A stretch of 11,850 nt of DNA from Betaproteobacteria bacterium (GTDB lineage: Bacteria; Pseudomonadota; Gammaproteobacteria; Burkholderiales; Burkholderiaceae_D), in the NCBI GenBank assembly GCA_015655165.1, contig JAATFN010000178.1:1-11850 (forward strand). The letters run 5' to 3'. Positions 1 to 6,677 of the stretch are shown here, one piece after another. The notes below the pieces were generated by a model. The model ran no database searches. It had not been told where the DNA came from and saw only the letters and a list, made by a program, of their open reading frames with translations. Every line of letters begins with the position of its first letter. Position 1 is the stretch's first letter. Position numbers and translations under genes: made by a program.

Positions 1-287
1 ACTTCGATTTTACCGGATGTCAAATTTGTATTGATTGTGCCTTCAGGGCGATGGCGAACAACACCGGTAATACGTAAACAAAATTCGTTACGCACAGCCT
101 CTGCATTGTTAAATACATCAGCACGGTCGGGATCACACACAACTTGCACAAGACCTTCACGGTCACGCAAATCGATAAAAATGACACCGCCGTGGTCACG
201 ACGACGGTGAACCCATCCACATAAACTCACTGTTTGGCCAAGATGTGCCTCGGTAGTGAGGCCACAATATTGCGTACGCATCGACAT
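1..287 (-). CDS. aspS: Aspartyl-tRNA synthetase, N-terminal part (runs off the left edge)
   Basis: Class II aminoacyl-tRNA synthetase that charges tRNA-Asp (tRNA-Asp/Asn in non-discriminating types) in the cytoplasm. The 95 codons present begin MSMRTQYCG and read through the OB-fold anticodon-binding domain. They include the family signatures [11 protein letters not shown] and [14 protein letters not shown], followed by CDPDRADVF; the catalytic domain lies outside the window. The start at 287 gives MSMRTQYC, the usual form in betaproteobacteria; ATG at 281 is an in-frame alternative. The ribosome site is weak (GGAATC about 6 bases upstream). The gene is last in the cluster fmdB-DUF502-aspS, 94 bases after the DUF502 stop, with a strong inverted repeat in the gap. 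Identity is sure from the sequence; whether it is the discriminating type cannot be judged from this part. Confidence 0.95.
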   Translation of the reverse strand, partial: MSMRTQYCGLTTEAHLGQTVSLCGWVHRRRDHGGVIFIDLRDREGLVQVVCDPDRADVFNNAEAVRNEFCLRITGVVRHRPEGTINTNLTSGKIE

Positions 288-320
288 ATTATGATTCCAA
301 TTTTGTTTAACTTAACGCCG

Positions 321-369
321 CCGACCCAGTAGTCTGACGACATAACCCTATCCGTTGTGTACGGGTCGG
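321..369 (-). repeat. Inverted repeat in the DUF502-aspS gap (possible aspS leader structure)
   Basis: CCGACCC at 321-327 pairs with GGGTCGG at 363-369. GTA (329-331) with TAC (360-362) extends the stem past one bulged A. An inner ACGAC/GTTGT stem (337-341 with 354-358, one G-T pair) adds to it. This gives about 15 pairs in 49 bases, ending about 34 bases before the aspS start in the direction of transcription. No T-tract follows, so it does not look like a simple terminator. A processing site or leader structure is inferred only. Confidence 0.5.
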
Positions 370-381
370 TGACACACCTGC

Positions 382-972
382 TTACTGCCCCGGTGCGACA
401 ACCCCCATCGACACGATATATTTGAGCGCTTCATCCACACTCATTTCCAGCTCGATGACGTCACTACGTGGCATCATCAGAAAAAAACCCGACGTCGGAT
501 TCGGTGTTGTAGGCACATAGATACTGACAAAAGCATCGTTTAAATGATGTGCTACTTCACCACCAGGCACACCCGTCAGAAAGGCAATCGTCCATGAACC
601 CTGGCGCGGGTACTGCACTAGTACGGCTTTACGAAATGCATTTCCCGAAGAAGAAAACAAGGTATCAGACACTTGCTTGACACTCGAGTAAATCGACTTG
701 ACCACCGGTATGCGGGACAATAACGCTTCCCACCAAAGCACAATCTGGTGACCAATAAAGTTATGTGCTGCAAGACCTGTTACAAACACAATGACCAACG
801 TCAGAATCGTGCCAAGGCCCAAGATATTAAAGCCGATGAATTTTGCTGGACGCCATGATTCCGGCAACAACAACAACGACTGATCCATCGTGCCGATGAT
901 CAGATTTAACACCCATAGCGTAATTGCCAAGGGGACCCAGATCAATAAACCGGTAATGAAATATTTACGCAT
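382..972 (-). CDS. DUF502 family inner-membrane protein
   Basis: A 196-residue protein of the DUF502 family, which includes the plant LIKE-COV proteins; its biochemical role is not known. Two hydrophobic segments can be seen, at about residues 5-27 and 48-68. They are followed by the family's amphipathic stretch RIPVVKSIYSSVKQ (87-100) and a soluble C-terminal domain with the GVPGG and YVPTTPNPTSGF motifs. It therefore probably sits in the cytoplasmic membrane with a cytoplasmic domain. Length is normal for the family. The ATG at 972 is preceded by a purine-rich GATAGAGAAC stretch. The gene starts 18 bases after the fmdB stop and lies upstream of aspS, the usual betaproteobacterial order, so co-transcription is likely. 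The conserved linkage suggests no specific function. Confidence 0.9.
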   Translation of the reverse strand: MRKYFITGLLIWVPLAITLWVLNLIIGTMDQSLLLLPESWRPAKFIGFNILGLGTILTLVIVFVTGLAAHNFIGHQIVLWWEALLSRIPVVKSIYSSVKQVSDTLFSSSGNAFRKAVLVQYPRQGSWTIAFLTGVPGGEVAHHLNDAFVSIYVPTTPNPTSGFFLMMPRSDVIELEMSVDEALKYIVSMGVVAPGQ

Positions 973-990
973 GTTCTCTATCGGTAAATC

Positions 991-1308
991 CTACTTGTTG
1001 CCTAAATCAGCAGTACCAGTTGGTGCAACACTGGCCACCGCCGGTGCAGTACTGTCTGCAGCAGGGGCTGCCACCGGTGCTGCCTTATCGGTTGCCGCCG
1101 GTGTCACATCTGCTGCAGATGCTGCACCACCTTTAAAATCAGTCACATACCATCCGGAACCTTTCAGCTGAAAACCAGCTGCTGTCAGTTGCTTATGGAA
1201 GGTACCTTTCCCACAGGAAGGGCACACTGTTAATGCATCGTCGGACATCTTTTGCAGGACATCCTTCGCAAACCCGCACGCTTGACAGCGATACGCATAA
1301 ATTGGCAT
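991..1308 (-). CDS. FmdB-type zinc-ribbon protein
   Basis: A 105-residue member of the FmdB/CxxC_CxxC_SSSS regulatory family. The N-terminus MPIYAYRCQACG and two CxxC pairs (C8/C11 and C29/C32) form a zinc ribbon. The domain continues through the LKGSGWYVTDFKG motif near residues 48-60. The last 45 or so residues are a low-complexity Ala/Pro/Thr/Val tail, common in betaproteobacterial copies and probably disordered. The start at 1308 has a good ribosome site (GGAG, 6 bases upstream). It is the first gene of the fmdB-DUF502-aspS cluster. The family name comes from a regulator of formamidase/amidase genes, but the role of these short housekeeping copies is unproven, so a DNA-binding function here is only an inference. 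Confidence 0.88.
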   Translation of the reverse strand: MPIYAYRCQACGFAKDVLQKMSDDALTVCPSCGKGTFHKQLTAAGFQLKGSGWYVTDFKGGAASAADVTPAATDKAAPVAAPAADSTAPAVASVAPTGTADLGNK

Positions 1309-1331
1309 GTATTGCTCCGCAAAAATTACTC

Positions 1332-1356
1332 AAAACCCTGAATTATAAAGGGTTTT
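1332..1356. promoter_or_regulatory. Perfect -10 box for fmdB lying inside an 8-bp inverted repeat
   Basis: On the minus strand TATAAT (1347-1342) lies about 34 bases upstream of the fmdB start and would give a leader of about 27 bases. No convincing -35 hexamer is found at 16-18 bases spacing. The box sits in the loop between AAAACCCT (1332-1339) and AGGGTTTT (1349-1356). On the plus strand that stem runs into six Ts, so the same bases could act as a weak terminator against rightward transcription. Either role is inferred. Confidence 0.35.
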
Positions 1357-1359
1357 TTG

Positions 1360-1800
1360 CTAATTTTATGCGCAATACACAAGGTTTGGCCAGTATTTAC
1401 ACAAGCGACCGATACCACAGTTATAGCTAACACAAAAAATGGTCGACGTCAAGCCGTTCGCGAAAATTTCTTGCAGGCAGAAATTTTATACTGGACGCGG
1501 GCTTAGCTCATCTTTCGACCACTTTTCGGAATTGCTGCTTCGTCGGTTAAGGGGCCACATAAAAGCATCGCAATAGAAAGCCGGAATGAAAACCGTACAC
1601 CCTAAGCTATCCGGTCGAGGGGTCGCAAATGACATCGTCAGTTTGTGCGATAGCGTGACTATATTTGCGCCGCCCTGAATCCCGATACCGTTTCATCATT
1701 CACTATCGAAATGGATGATGTTCCATAGTTAAGCTTCCCCCTAGATTAACATGCATGCCCACCTGACTCCTATCATTTGGGTGTCACTATCACGGGGATA
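1360..1800. other. Non-coding region rich in inverted repeats, no gene seen
   Basis: The gap between fmdB and mipA is 597 bases and holds no credible reading frame: short frames only, without ribosome sites or family similarity. What it does hold is dense local dyad symmetry. There is a long hairpin at 1436-1526, a second at 1524-1579 (ATTGC-TGCTT pairing with AAGCA-TC-GCAAT, flanked by TTTC/GAAA) and a third at 1623-1650. The third pairs TCGC-AAA-TGAC with GTCA-G-TTT-GT-GCGA around an ATC loop. Near 1685-1730 there are CATCAT/ATGATG and ACTAT/ATAGT repeats. No tRNA, 6S, SRP or RNase P core motif was recognised. It may encode a structured RNA, be a decayed element, or carry regulator sites. 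Confidence 0.5.
1436..1526. repeat. Long imperfect inverted repeat (candidate structured RNA)
   Basis: Four collinear stems nest in 91 bases. AAAATGGTCGA (1436-1446) pairs with TCGACCACTTTT (1515-1526, one bulged C). AAGCC (1451-1455) pairs with GGCTT (1500-1504). CGCG (1459-1462) pairs with CGCG (1496-1499). AAAATTTC (1463-1470) pairs with GAAATTTT (1480-1487) around a 9-base loop. That is 28 Watson-Crick pairs with three asymmetric internal loops. The symmetry does not tell which strand is used. A weak -35-like TTTACA lies upstream on the plus strand without a good -10 at normal spacing. Function unknown. Confidence 0.45.
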
Positions 1801-1843
1801 TTCTTTCTGCTTACTTGCCGACATTTTTTAAGCGGACGATGCC

Positions 1844-1877
1844 AGTAAGAAACGAGTAAGAGAGCCTCCCTGATAAT
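1844..1877 (+). promoter_or_regulatory. Probable mipA operon promoter with a tandem response-regulator box
   Basis: AGTAAG at 1844-1849 and 1855-1860 form an exact 6-N5-6 direct repeat (period 11), the layout typical of OmpR/PhoB-family binding sites. Ten bases after the second half comes GATAAT (1872-1877), a 5/6 match to the -10 consensus. The -35 position (about 1849-1854) has no consensus and is covered by the repeat, as in activator-dependent promoters of the PhoP/PmrA kind. An inverted copy, CTTACT, lies at 1810-1815. Transcription would start near 1884, leaving a 22-base leader that holds the AGGAG ribosome site. Binding by the regulator encoded at 2718 is inferred. Confidence 0.5.
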
Positions 1878-1905
1878 GATGCTTTCCCTCATCTCAGGAG
1901 CTCCC

Positions 1906-2718
1906 ATGCATTCCCCTTTTTCATTTGCGGCCCGACACCTCAGCATCCGTACCATCACGACCACGGCACTTGCTGGCGTGTTGCTGAGCCTGTCATCTAC
2001 GGCGATGGCCGAACCGGACCAGGATGGCCAGTCGAAGTGGGGCTTGGGTCTGGGTGTAACGAGTAGCCAAAAAGTCTATGTTAACGTGGATAGCGACACC
2101 AAGGTGGTTCCATTGCTTCTCTTCGAAAACAAGTATGTGCATTTCTTTGGCACGACGCTGGAAGGCAAACTGCCCAGTTGGCATCTGAGCGATACGAGCA
2201 TAGTCAACTTCCGTTTACTGGGTCGATGGGACGACTCAGGTTATGAGTCCAACGATTCATGGATGCTGGAAGGAATGGACAAGCGCAAGGGCGGCTTATG
2301 GGCTGGCGCAAAGATAGAGTGGCTGACCAATCTGGCCAATTTGAATGCCGAATGGACACACGACGTTTCCGGCAAAAGCAAGGGACAGCGCTTAAGCCTA
2401 GGCGTAGACAGGAGCTTAAAGATAGGGGAGCGTTTCACCCTGACGCCTCGCATGGGTGCCATTTGGTATAATGACAAATATGTCGACTATTATTACGGAG
2501 TCCAGGCGCACGAGGCTCGGTCATGGCGACCGGAGTATCACGGAGATTCTGGCGTCAGCGCAGAGTTTGGTTTGCAAGGTGTCTACCAATTCAACAAACG
2601 CCATTCAATCATGTTCGACGCACGTGTACGCTCCTTACCCTCCAACATAAAAGACAGCCCGCTTGTCGATGGCTCGACCGATAACCGCATTTCCATAGGC
2701 TACATGTACCATTTCTGA
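1906..2718 (+). CDS. MipA/OmpV family outer-membrane protein
   Basis: A 270-residue outer-membrane beta-barrel of the MipA/OmpV family. MipA of E. coli is a scaffold between the murein hydrolase MltA and PBP1B, but most family members near two-component genes have no proven role. A signal peptide is visible (hydrophobic core ALAGVLLSLSS, cleavage after AMA at residue 35). Alternating beta-strand residues follow, then the family stretch NDKYVDYYYGV with downstream EARSWRPEY. The protein ends in GYMYHF, a terminal aromatic suited to the BAM complex. ATG 1906 is chosen because AGGAG stands 5 bases upstream. Upstream in-frame ATGs near 1876 overlap the likely -10 box and would spoil the signal peptide. 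The stop overlaps the regulator start by one base (TGATG), so translation is probably coupled. Probably a target of the regulator-kinase pair behind it. Confidence 0.88.
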   Translation: MHSPFSFAARHLSIRTITTTALAGVLLSLSSTAMAEPDQDGQSKWGLGLGVTSSQKVYVNVDSDTKVVPLLLFENKYVHFFGTTLEGKLPSWHLSDTSIVNFRLLGRWDDSGYESNDSWMLEGMDKRKGGLWAGAKIEWLTNLANLNAEWTHDVSGKSKGQRLSLGVDRSLKIGERFTLTPRMGAIWYNDKYVDYYYGVQAHEARSWRPEYHGDSGVSAEFGLQGVYQFNKRHSIMFDARVRSLPSNIKDSPLVDGSTDNRISIGYMYHF

Positions 2719-3401
2719 TGGGTAGAATACTTCTTGTAGAAGACCATGACCACATTGCCAGGCTGATTTGCAAGGGCTTTGCCAATGCCGGTATCGCGAC
2801 CGATATCGTGGAGCGTGCCGAATCTGCATGGAATGCAATCCAACAGGTTTCCTATCAAGGAATCGTGTTGGACCGCGGCCTGCCCGATGGTGACGGCTTG
2901 CAGCTTCTTCAGCGACTGCGTCAGGCAGGCTCGACAATTCCATGCCTTGTCCTGACCGCTCGAGATGCCTTGCATGATCGGGTCGAAGGATTGGATGCAG
3001 GAGCGGATGACTACCTGCCAAAACCTTTTGAAATGGCAGAATTGGTAGCGCGTGTGCGCGCCTTACTGCGCCGACCTGCGCTCAGCCAACCTCTACGTCC
3101 TGCCTATGGGGATATTATGTTGTCGCTTGATGAAGGAGTCATCCATTGTGGCGACAAGAGCGCATCGCTTGCTCCAGCAGAACTTCAGATTATGCTGGCA
3201 TTGGTGCGCAGGCAAGGAGGCGTGGTACGCAGGCAAGCATTGGAATCTGCTGGCTGGGGCATATCTGAGGCAGTAACACCCAATGCACTGGACGTTGCCC
3301 TGCATCGTATGCGTCGTAAATTTCAACTCATTGATTCCCGGATGCAAATCATCAATGTGCGAGGACAGGGTTATGTGCTTCAAAACCACATGGTTACATA
3401 G
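2718..3401 (+). CDS. OmpR/PhoB-class response regulator
   Basis: A 227-residue DNA-binding regulator. The receiver domain (about 1-115) has the acidic pair E8/D9, phospho-acceptor D52 in VLDRGLPDGDG, T80 in VLTAR, and K102 in YLPKPFE. A winged-helix effector domain follows (about 130-222), with the usual PNALDVALHRMRRK recognition-helix region and the closing RGQGYVL hairpin. All phosphorylation residues are present, so it should be active. It starts inside the mipA stop (TGATG) and overlaps the kinase start by 29 bases, so the three genes are one transcript. The cognate partner is the kinase next door. Likely targets include its own operon through the AGTAAG tandem box. The signal cannot be read from the sequence, and no specific name such as PmrA or QseB is justified. 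Confidence 0.93.
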   Translation: MGRILLVEDHDHIARLICKGFANAGIATDIVERAESAWNAIQQVSYQGIVLDRGLPDGDGLQLLQRLRQAGSTIPCLVLTARDALHDRVEGLDAGADDYLPKPFEMAELVARVRALLRRPALSQPLRPAYGDIMLSLDEGVIHCGDKSASLAPAELQIMLALVRRQGGVVRRQALESAGWGISEAVTPNALDVALHRMRRKFQLIDSRMQIINVRGQGYVLQNHMVT

Positions 3402-4728
3402 TTTGGCCTTCAGAATCCTGCTGGCCTATGTGGCCGGGGCGCTGCTGAGCATCGGTTTGCTGGTGGCCCTTGGCTGGGTAGCCCATGAACGCCTGCCCGG
3501 CATGGATATGACTGACCGCACACAGAACCTGGCACGTAGCCTGCAATTCGATGCATCCGGTCAACCTACAGGTTTTGCCCAGACCAAAGAGCATCCTGCC
3601 TGGATCTACCAGAGTCTCTGGCAAGAGACTGCCTATCGCGTACTGGATGAGGCTGGTCAGATTGTCCTGAGTTCGCCGGGCGCAAAAACATGGCCTCGAG
3701 AAGGCGATGCCACCAATCTAATGAATGAGCGATTCGATATTCAACTCAATGACATTAGCTTGGCAGGTGCTACAGAACGAATCGAACACAATGGGAGAAC
3801 ATGGTTCGTTCAACTCACCGCCAGCGAACGGGTTATCAACTTCTTACATCAGGAATTTGCAGTGCCATTCATCCGACTCGGCGTTCTGTCCTTGGGATTG
3901 ATTCTATTGCTCGCCTTCGGAATCTGTGCGTACTTCAGTCTCAGGTTTTCACTTAGGCCGCTCAGAGCAGTTTCTCATGCCGCCGCGCAAATTTCTCCCA
4001 AATCACTGAATTCACGCCTGAACGTTGACCGGGTGCCTATGGAAATAGCGCCACTCATCAATAGTTTCAACGCCGCACTTTCACGTATTGAGAGAGGTTT
4101 TCGCATTCAACAGGATTTTCTGGCGCAAGCTGCCCACGAACTGAAAACCCCATTGACGCTCATACGTGCAGAGGTGGAGTTAATGGAATGCGAAGATCCA
4201 GAACGCAAATCGCTCTTAGCCTATGTCAGCCACCTAGCGCGCCATGTTCAGCAGATCTTGCTGCTGGCCGAAGCCAGTGAACCGCTCAGCTACCGATTTG
4301 ACGATGTAAATGTTCAAAGTGTCGTCAAAGACGCAGCAGACTATTTGAACACCATTGCCAACGAAGCCAACGTCAGCATTACTACGCAAAGCCGAACCAA
4401 TAACCCTACCTGGTATGCAGATCGTGGCGCATTTTTCACCCTCCTAAAAAACCTCATCGAAAATGCGATTCAACATGCCCCTCCCGGCACCGAGGTCAAT
4501 CTGATCATTGATTCAAACCGGCTGTGTGTTATGGATAGGGGAGCAGGAGTGGATACCGACCAGATTCGCTTGATCTTTTCCCGTTTTTGGCGCGGCGCCC
4601 ATCGACGTGACTCGGGAGCCGGGTTGGGTCTAGCGATCTGCCAAGAGATATGTGAGGCACATGGGTGGCAGCTTTCTGCTGAAAATGCAAACCCAGGCAT
4701 GTTGATGAAAATAGAACAATCAGTATAG
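3373..4728 (+). CDS. Membrane sensor histidine kinase, partner of the upstream regulator
   Basis: A 451-residue kinase. Transmembrane segment 1 spans about 13-36 and segment 2 about 166-190, enclosing a periplasmic sensor of about 130 residues with no recognised fold. HAMP (about 190-243) is followed by the H-box AQAAHELKTPLTL with H255, the N-box LLKNLIENAIQHAP with N364, G1 as DRGAGVD (D388), the F-box IFSRFWRG and G2 as GAGLGLAIC (about 415-423). All catalytic boxes are intact. ATG 3373 is preferred because GAGGA lies 7 bases upstream and the first membrane helix then starts near residue 13. Upstream in-frame ATGs at 3283 and 3355 sit deeper in the regulator gene and would add a poorly suited leader. 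The overlap with the regulator indicates coupled expression. No clear plus-strand terminator follows. Confidence 0.93.
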   Translation: MCFKTTWLHSLAFRILLAYVAGALLSIGLLVALGWVAHERLPGMDMTDRTQNLARSLQFDASGQPTGFAQTKEHPAWIYQSLWQETAYRVLDEAGQIVLSSPGAKTWPREGDATNLMNERFDIQLNDISLAGATERIEHNGRTWFVQLTASERVINFLHQEFAVPFIRLGVLSLGLILLLAFGICAYFSLRFSLRPLRAVSHAAAQISPKSLNSRLNVDRVPMEIAPLINSFNAALSRIERGFRIQQDFLAQAAHELKTPLTLIRAEVELMECEDPERKSLLAYVSHLARHVQQILLLAEASEPLSYRFDDVNVQSVVKDAADYLNTIANEANVSITTQSRTNNPTWYADRGAFFTLLKNLIENAIQHAPPGTEVNLIIDSNRLCVMDRGAGVDTDQIRLIFSRFWRGAHRRDSGAGLGLAICQEICEAHGWQLSAENANPGMLMKIEQSV

Positions 4729-5023
4729 TTGGATGAGCGATCAGACGGATTCGCCCAATCTTGTAAACCGTATTTACGTAACCATACCAGAACTGTTGAT
4801 CTCCCCCTAGATTCCATAGCGCCGTTGCGCCTGCCAATAGCTTATCCTGCTTTTTCCTACCTGCTCAACTACCGACAATTTAAAAACAAGACTGTCGTCT
4901 CTTTGTGTACGCTTTATCCCTTGTTCCATCTGACACGCACTCTTCATTACAAAAAAGTGTCAACTTATTTTAGGACTGGACACGTGAAACAAAAAAAGGC
5001 ACTTTGCAGTACCTTTTATCCCA
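4729..5023. other. Non-coding gap between the convergent kinase and symporter genes
   Basis: No credible gene. An open frame on the plus strand exists here, but it lacks a ribosome site, starts with TTG and runs into the symporter. The gap holds a clear minus-strand terminator (4991-5016). It also holds a set of mutually exclusive stems built on TGACAC (4931-4936), GTGTCA (4957-4962) and GACAC (4979-4983). Pairing of the first two would form a weak plus-strand hairpin followed by ACTTATTTT, possibly ending the kinase transcript. Pairing of the last two would form a minus-strand hairpin followed by TTTTTT. Confidence 0.5.
4991..5016 (-). terminator. Rho-independent terminator of the symporter gene
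   Basis: On the minus strand AAAGGTACT (5016-5008) pairs with AGTGCCTTT (5003-4995, one G-T pair) around a GCAA tetraloop, and the T-run continues to 4991. The stem begins 7 bases after the symporter stop codon. Stem, stable GNRA loop and T-tract are all in place. Confidence 0.8.
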
Positions 5024-6484
5024 TCAAGCCTTGTTTTCCTGTAGATGTGGTACCTTCGCCTCAGCTTTAGACACCGGCGCAATCCACTGCGGCAGCAACG
5101 ACCCGATAATCATACCGGCCAAACTTAACAACACCCCGACCAACTGTGGCGGCCAGTAACCTTCTGCCGCAATCCATTCGAGCAATTGCCAGGAAGACAG
5201 GCCCAACACAATCGATAACAAAGCGCCCTGACGGCTGGCACGTTTCCAGTATACACCTAGCGCCAGTGGTACAAAGGCTGCAACCAATGTAACGCAGTAA
5301 GCGTTCTCGACCATCTCGTAAATACTGGATTCGCTGTTCAATGCCAGCGTCGTCACGATAATGGCAAAAATCAATACCACCGCACGCATCGTGAACAAAA
5401 ATTCCCGGTCGGTTTTCCAGGGATGGATCTCCTTGATAATATTTTCTGTAATCGTGACAGATGGTGCCAATAATGTTGCGCTTGCACAACTTTTAATGGC
5501 CGACAACAAGGCGCCAAAGAAGATGATCTGTGCAAATAACGGCATTCTTTCCATGATCATGGTCGGCAAAATCAATTGTGGATCTTTGCCCATCAAGTCC
5601 TCGACCATTTTCGGATCAAGTAGCGTGACCGAATACGCCAGAAAAATCGGGATGAATACAAACGCGAAATATAGGCAGCCGCCCAGAATAGAAGCCCTTG
5701 CGGCAATCTTTTCATTTTTCGAAGACATGACACGCTGGAAGACGTCCTGCTGCGGAATCGATCCCAGCATCATCGTGATCCACGCGGCTACGAACCAGAG
5801 GATCTCGCGGGAGTCCGGTGCCGGCCAGAAAGCAAACTTGCCAGCATTCGCTGCATGCGAGACCACCACACCGACACCACCGACCATGTCGGAAACTTAC
5901 CAGCCGATATACAACATACCAACCACAACGACGATCATTTGCAGGAAATCGGTGACTGCTACGGCCCACATACCACCGAGCAAGGTGTATAACACAACAC
6001 TGACCGAGCCGATAATCATGCCGGCTTCCATCGAAACCTGGCCACCCGAAATCACATTAAATACCAGACCTAGCGCTTTTATCTGTGCTGCAACCCACCC
6101 GAGATAGGAAATCACAATACAAATCGTCATGATGATCTCGACGACGCGACCATAGCGCTGCTTGTAATAGTCCCCTATGGTTAAGAGATTCATCCGGTAC
6201 AGCGGGCGGGCAAAAAACAGACCGACAAAGATGAGACACAGTGATGCGCCGAACGGGTCAGCGACAATACCGCCCAGCCCATTCTGCATGAAAGTGGAGG
6301 AAATACCCAATACCGCTTCGGAACCGAACCAGGTTGCAAACACCATCGCTGTCACAATCGACATGGGCAATTTACGCCCTGCCACTGCAAAGTCTTTCGA
6401 GTTCTTGACGAACTTGGTGGTATATACACCTAATGCAACTGACAACACCCAGTACAGAATAACGAACCAGAATAAAGCATGCAT
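5024..6484 (-). pseudogene. Sodium:solute symporter (SSS family), interrupted by one in-frame TAA
   Basis: Read through, this is a 486-codon Na+-coupled transporter of the SSS (SLC5-like) family, an inner-membrane protein with about 13 helices; the substrate cannot be told. The first part (6484-5897, 195 residues) has the family motif GGMWAVAVTDFLQ at 170-182 and stops at TAA (5899-5897) just after LYIGW. The same frame continues VSDMVGGVG and runs 290 more codons with no other defect, through the SAIKSCASATLLAPS helix to the natural stop at 5024. A single base change (for example from CAA, AAA or GAA) explains the break; no frameshift is needed. The next ATG (5887) has only a weak GGTAAG site about 8 bases upstream, so a two-piece protein is possible but doubtful. 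Start 6484 has a good AGGGGAT site. A promoter and terminator are still intact, so the lesion is recent or a sequencing error. Confidence 0.85.
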
Positions 6485-6527
6485 GGTTATCCCCTGCCCG
6501 AAGGATTAAAAGTATCGAAAAGCGCGC

Positions 6528-6555
6528 ATTATAGCTGCAAAATGTCTATTCCCAA
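6528..6555 (-). promoter_or_regulatory. Sigma-70 promoter of the symporter gene
   Basis: On the minus strand TTGGGA (6555-6550) and a perfect TATAAT (6533-6528) are 16 bases apart. They are placed for a start near 6521, giving a leader of about 36 bases ahead of the AGGGGAT ribosome site. The -35 matches consensus at 4 of 6 positions. Confidence 0.55.
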
Positions 6556-6658
6556 CCATGAAATTTACCGCATCATAGACAGAACATCTGTATATTTCGA
6601 CACTTTTATCCCCTTTCTAATGTGAGCCAAGGAAAAAATACAACAGATGCTCCCGCAA

Positions 6659-6675
6659 CAAACCTAACAGGTTTG
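6659..6675 (-). terminator. Small hairpin just after lysA (weak terminator candidate)
   Basis: CAAACCT (6659-6665) and AGGTTTG (6669-6675) form a perfect 7-bp stem with a 3-base loop, 2 bases past the lysA stop. No T-tract follows directly on the minus strand; TTTTTT comes only about 20 bases later. It may therefore be an mRNA 3'-end or processing hairpin rather than a true terminator. Confidence 0.35.
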
Positions 6676-6677
6676 AT

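Noticed and set aside
1400..1700. Integron attC site or retron RNA as an explanation for the hairpins
   Set aside because: No RYYYAAC/GTTRRRY core boxes in the right places, and no integrase or reverse transcriptase gene in the window.
1876..1905. Upstream ATG starts for the MipA protein
   Set aside because: They overlap the likely -10 box and lengthen the signal peptide with unsuitable residues; ATG 1906 has AGGAG 5 bases ahead.
3283..3372. Upstream in-frame starts for the kinase
   Set aside because: They add 30 residues from within the regulator gene ahead of the membrane helix; the start at 3373 has GAGGA at correct spacing.
4729..5070. Plus-strand open frame of 113 codons after the kinase
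   Set aside because: It starts with TTG directly at the kinase stop, has no ribosome site, has no recognisable domain, crosses the symporter terminator and overlaps the symporter 3' end.
5361..6107. Plus-strand open frame of 248 codons opposite the symporter
   Set aside because: Antisense shadow of a well-supported transporter gene; low-complexity composition and no ribosome site or family similarity.
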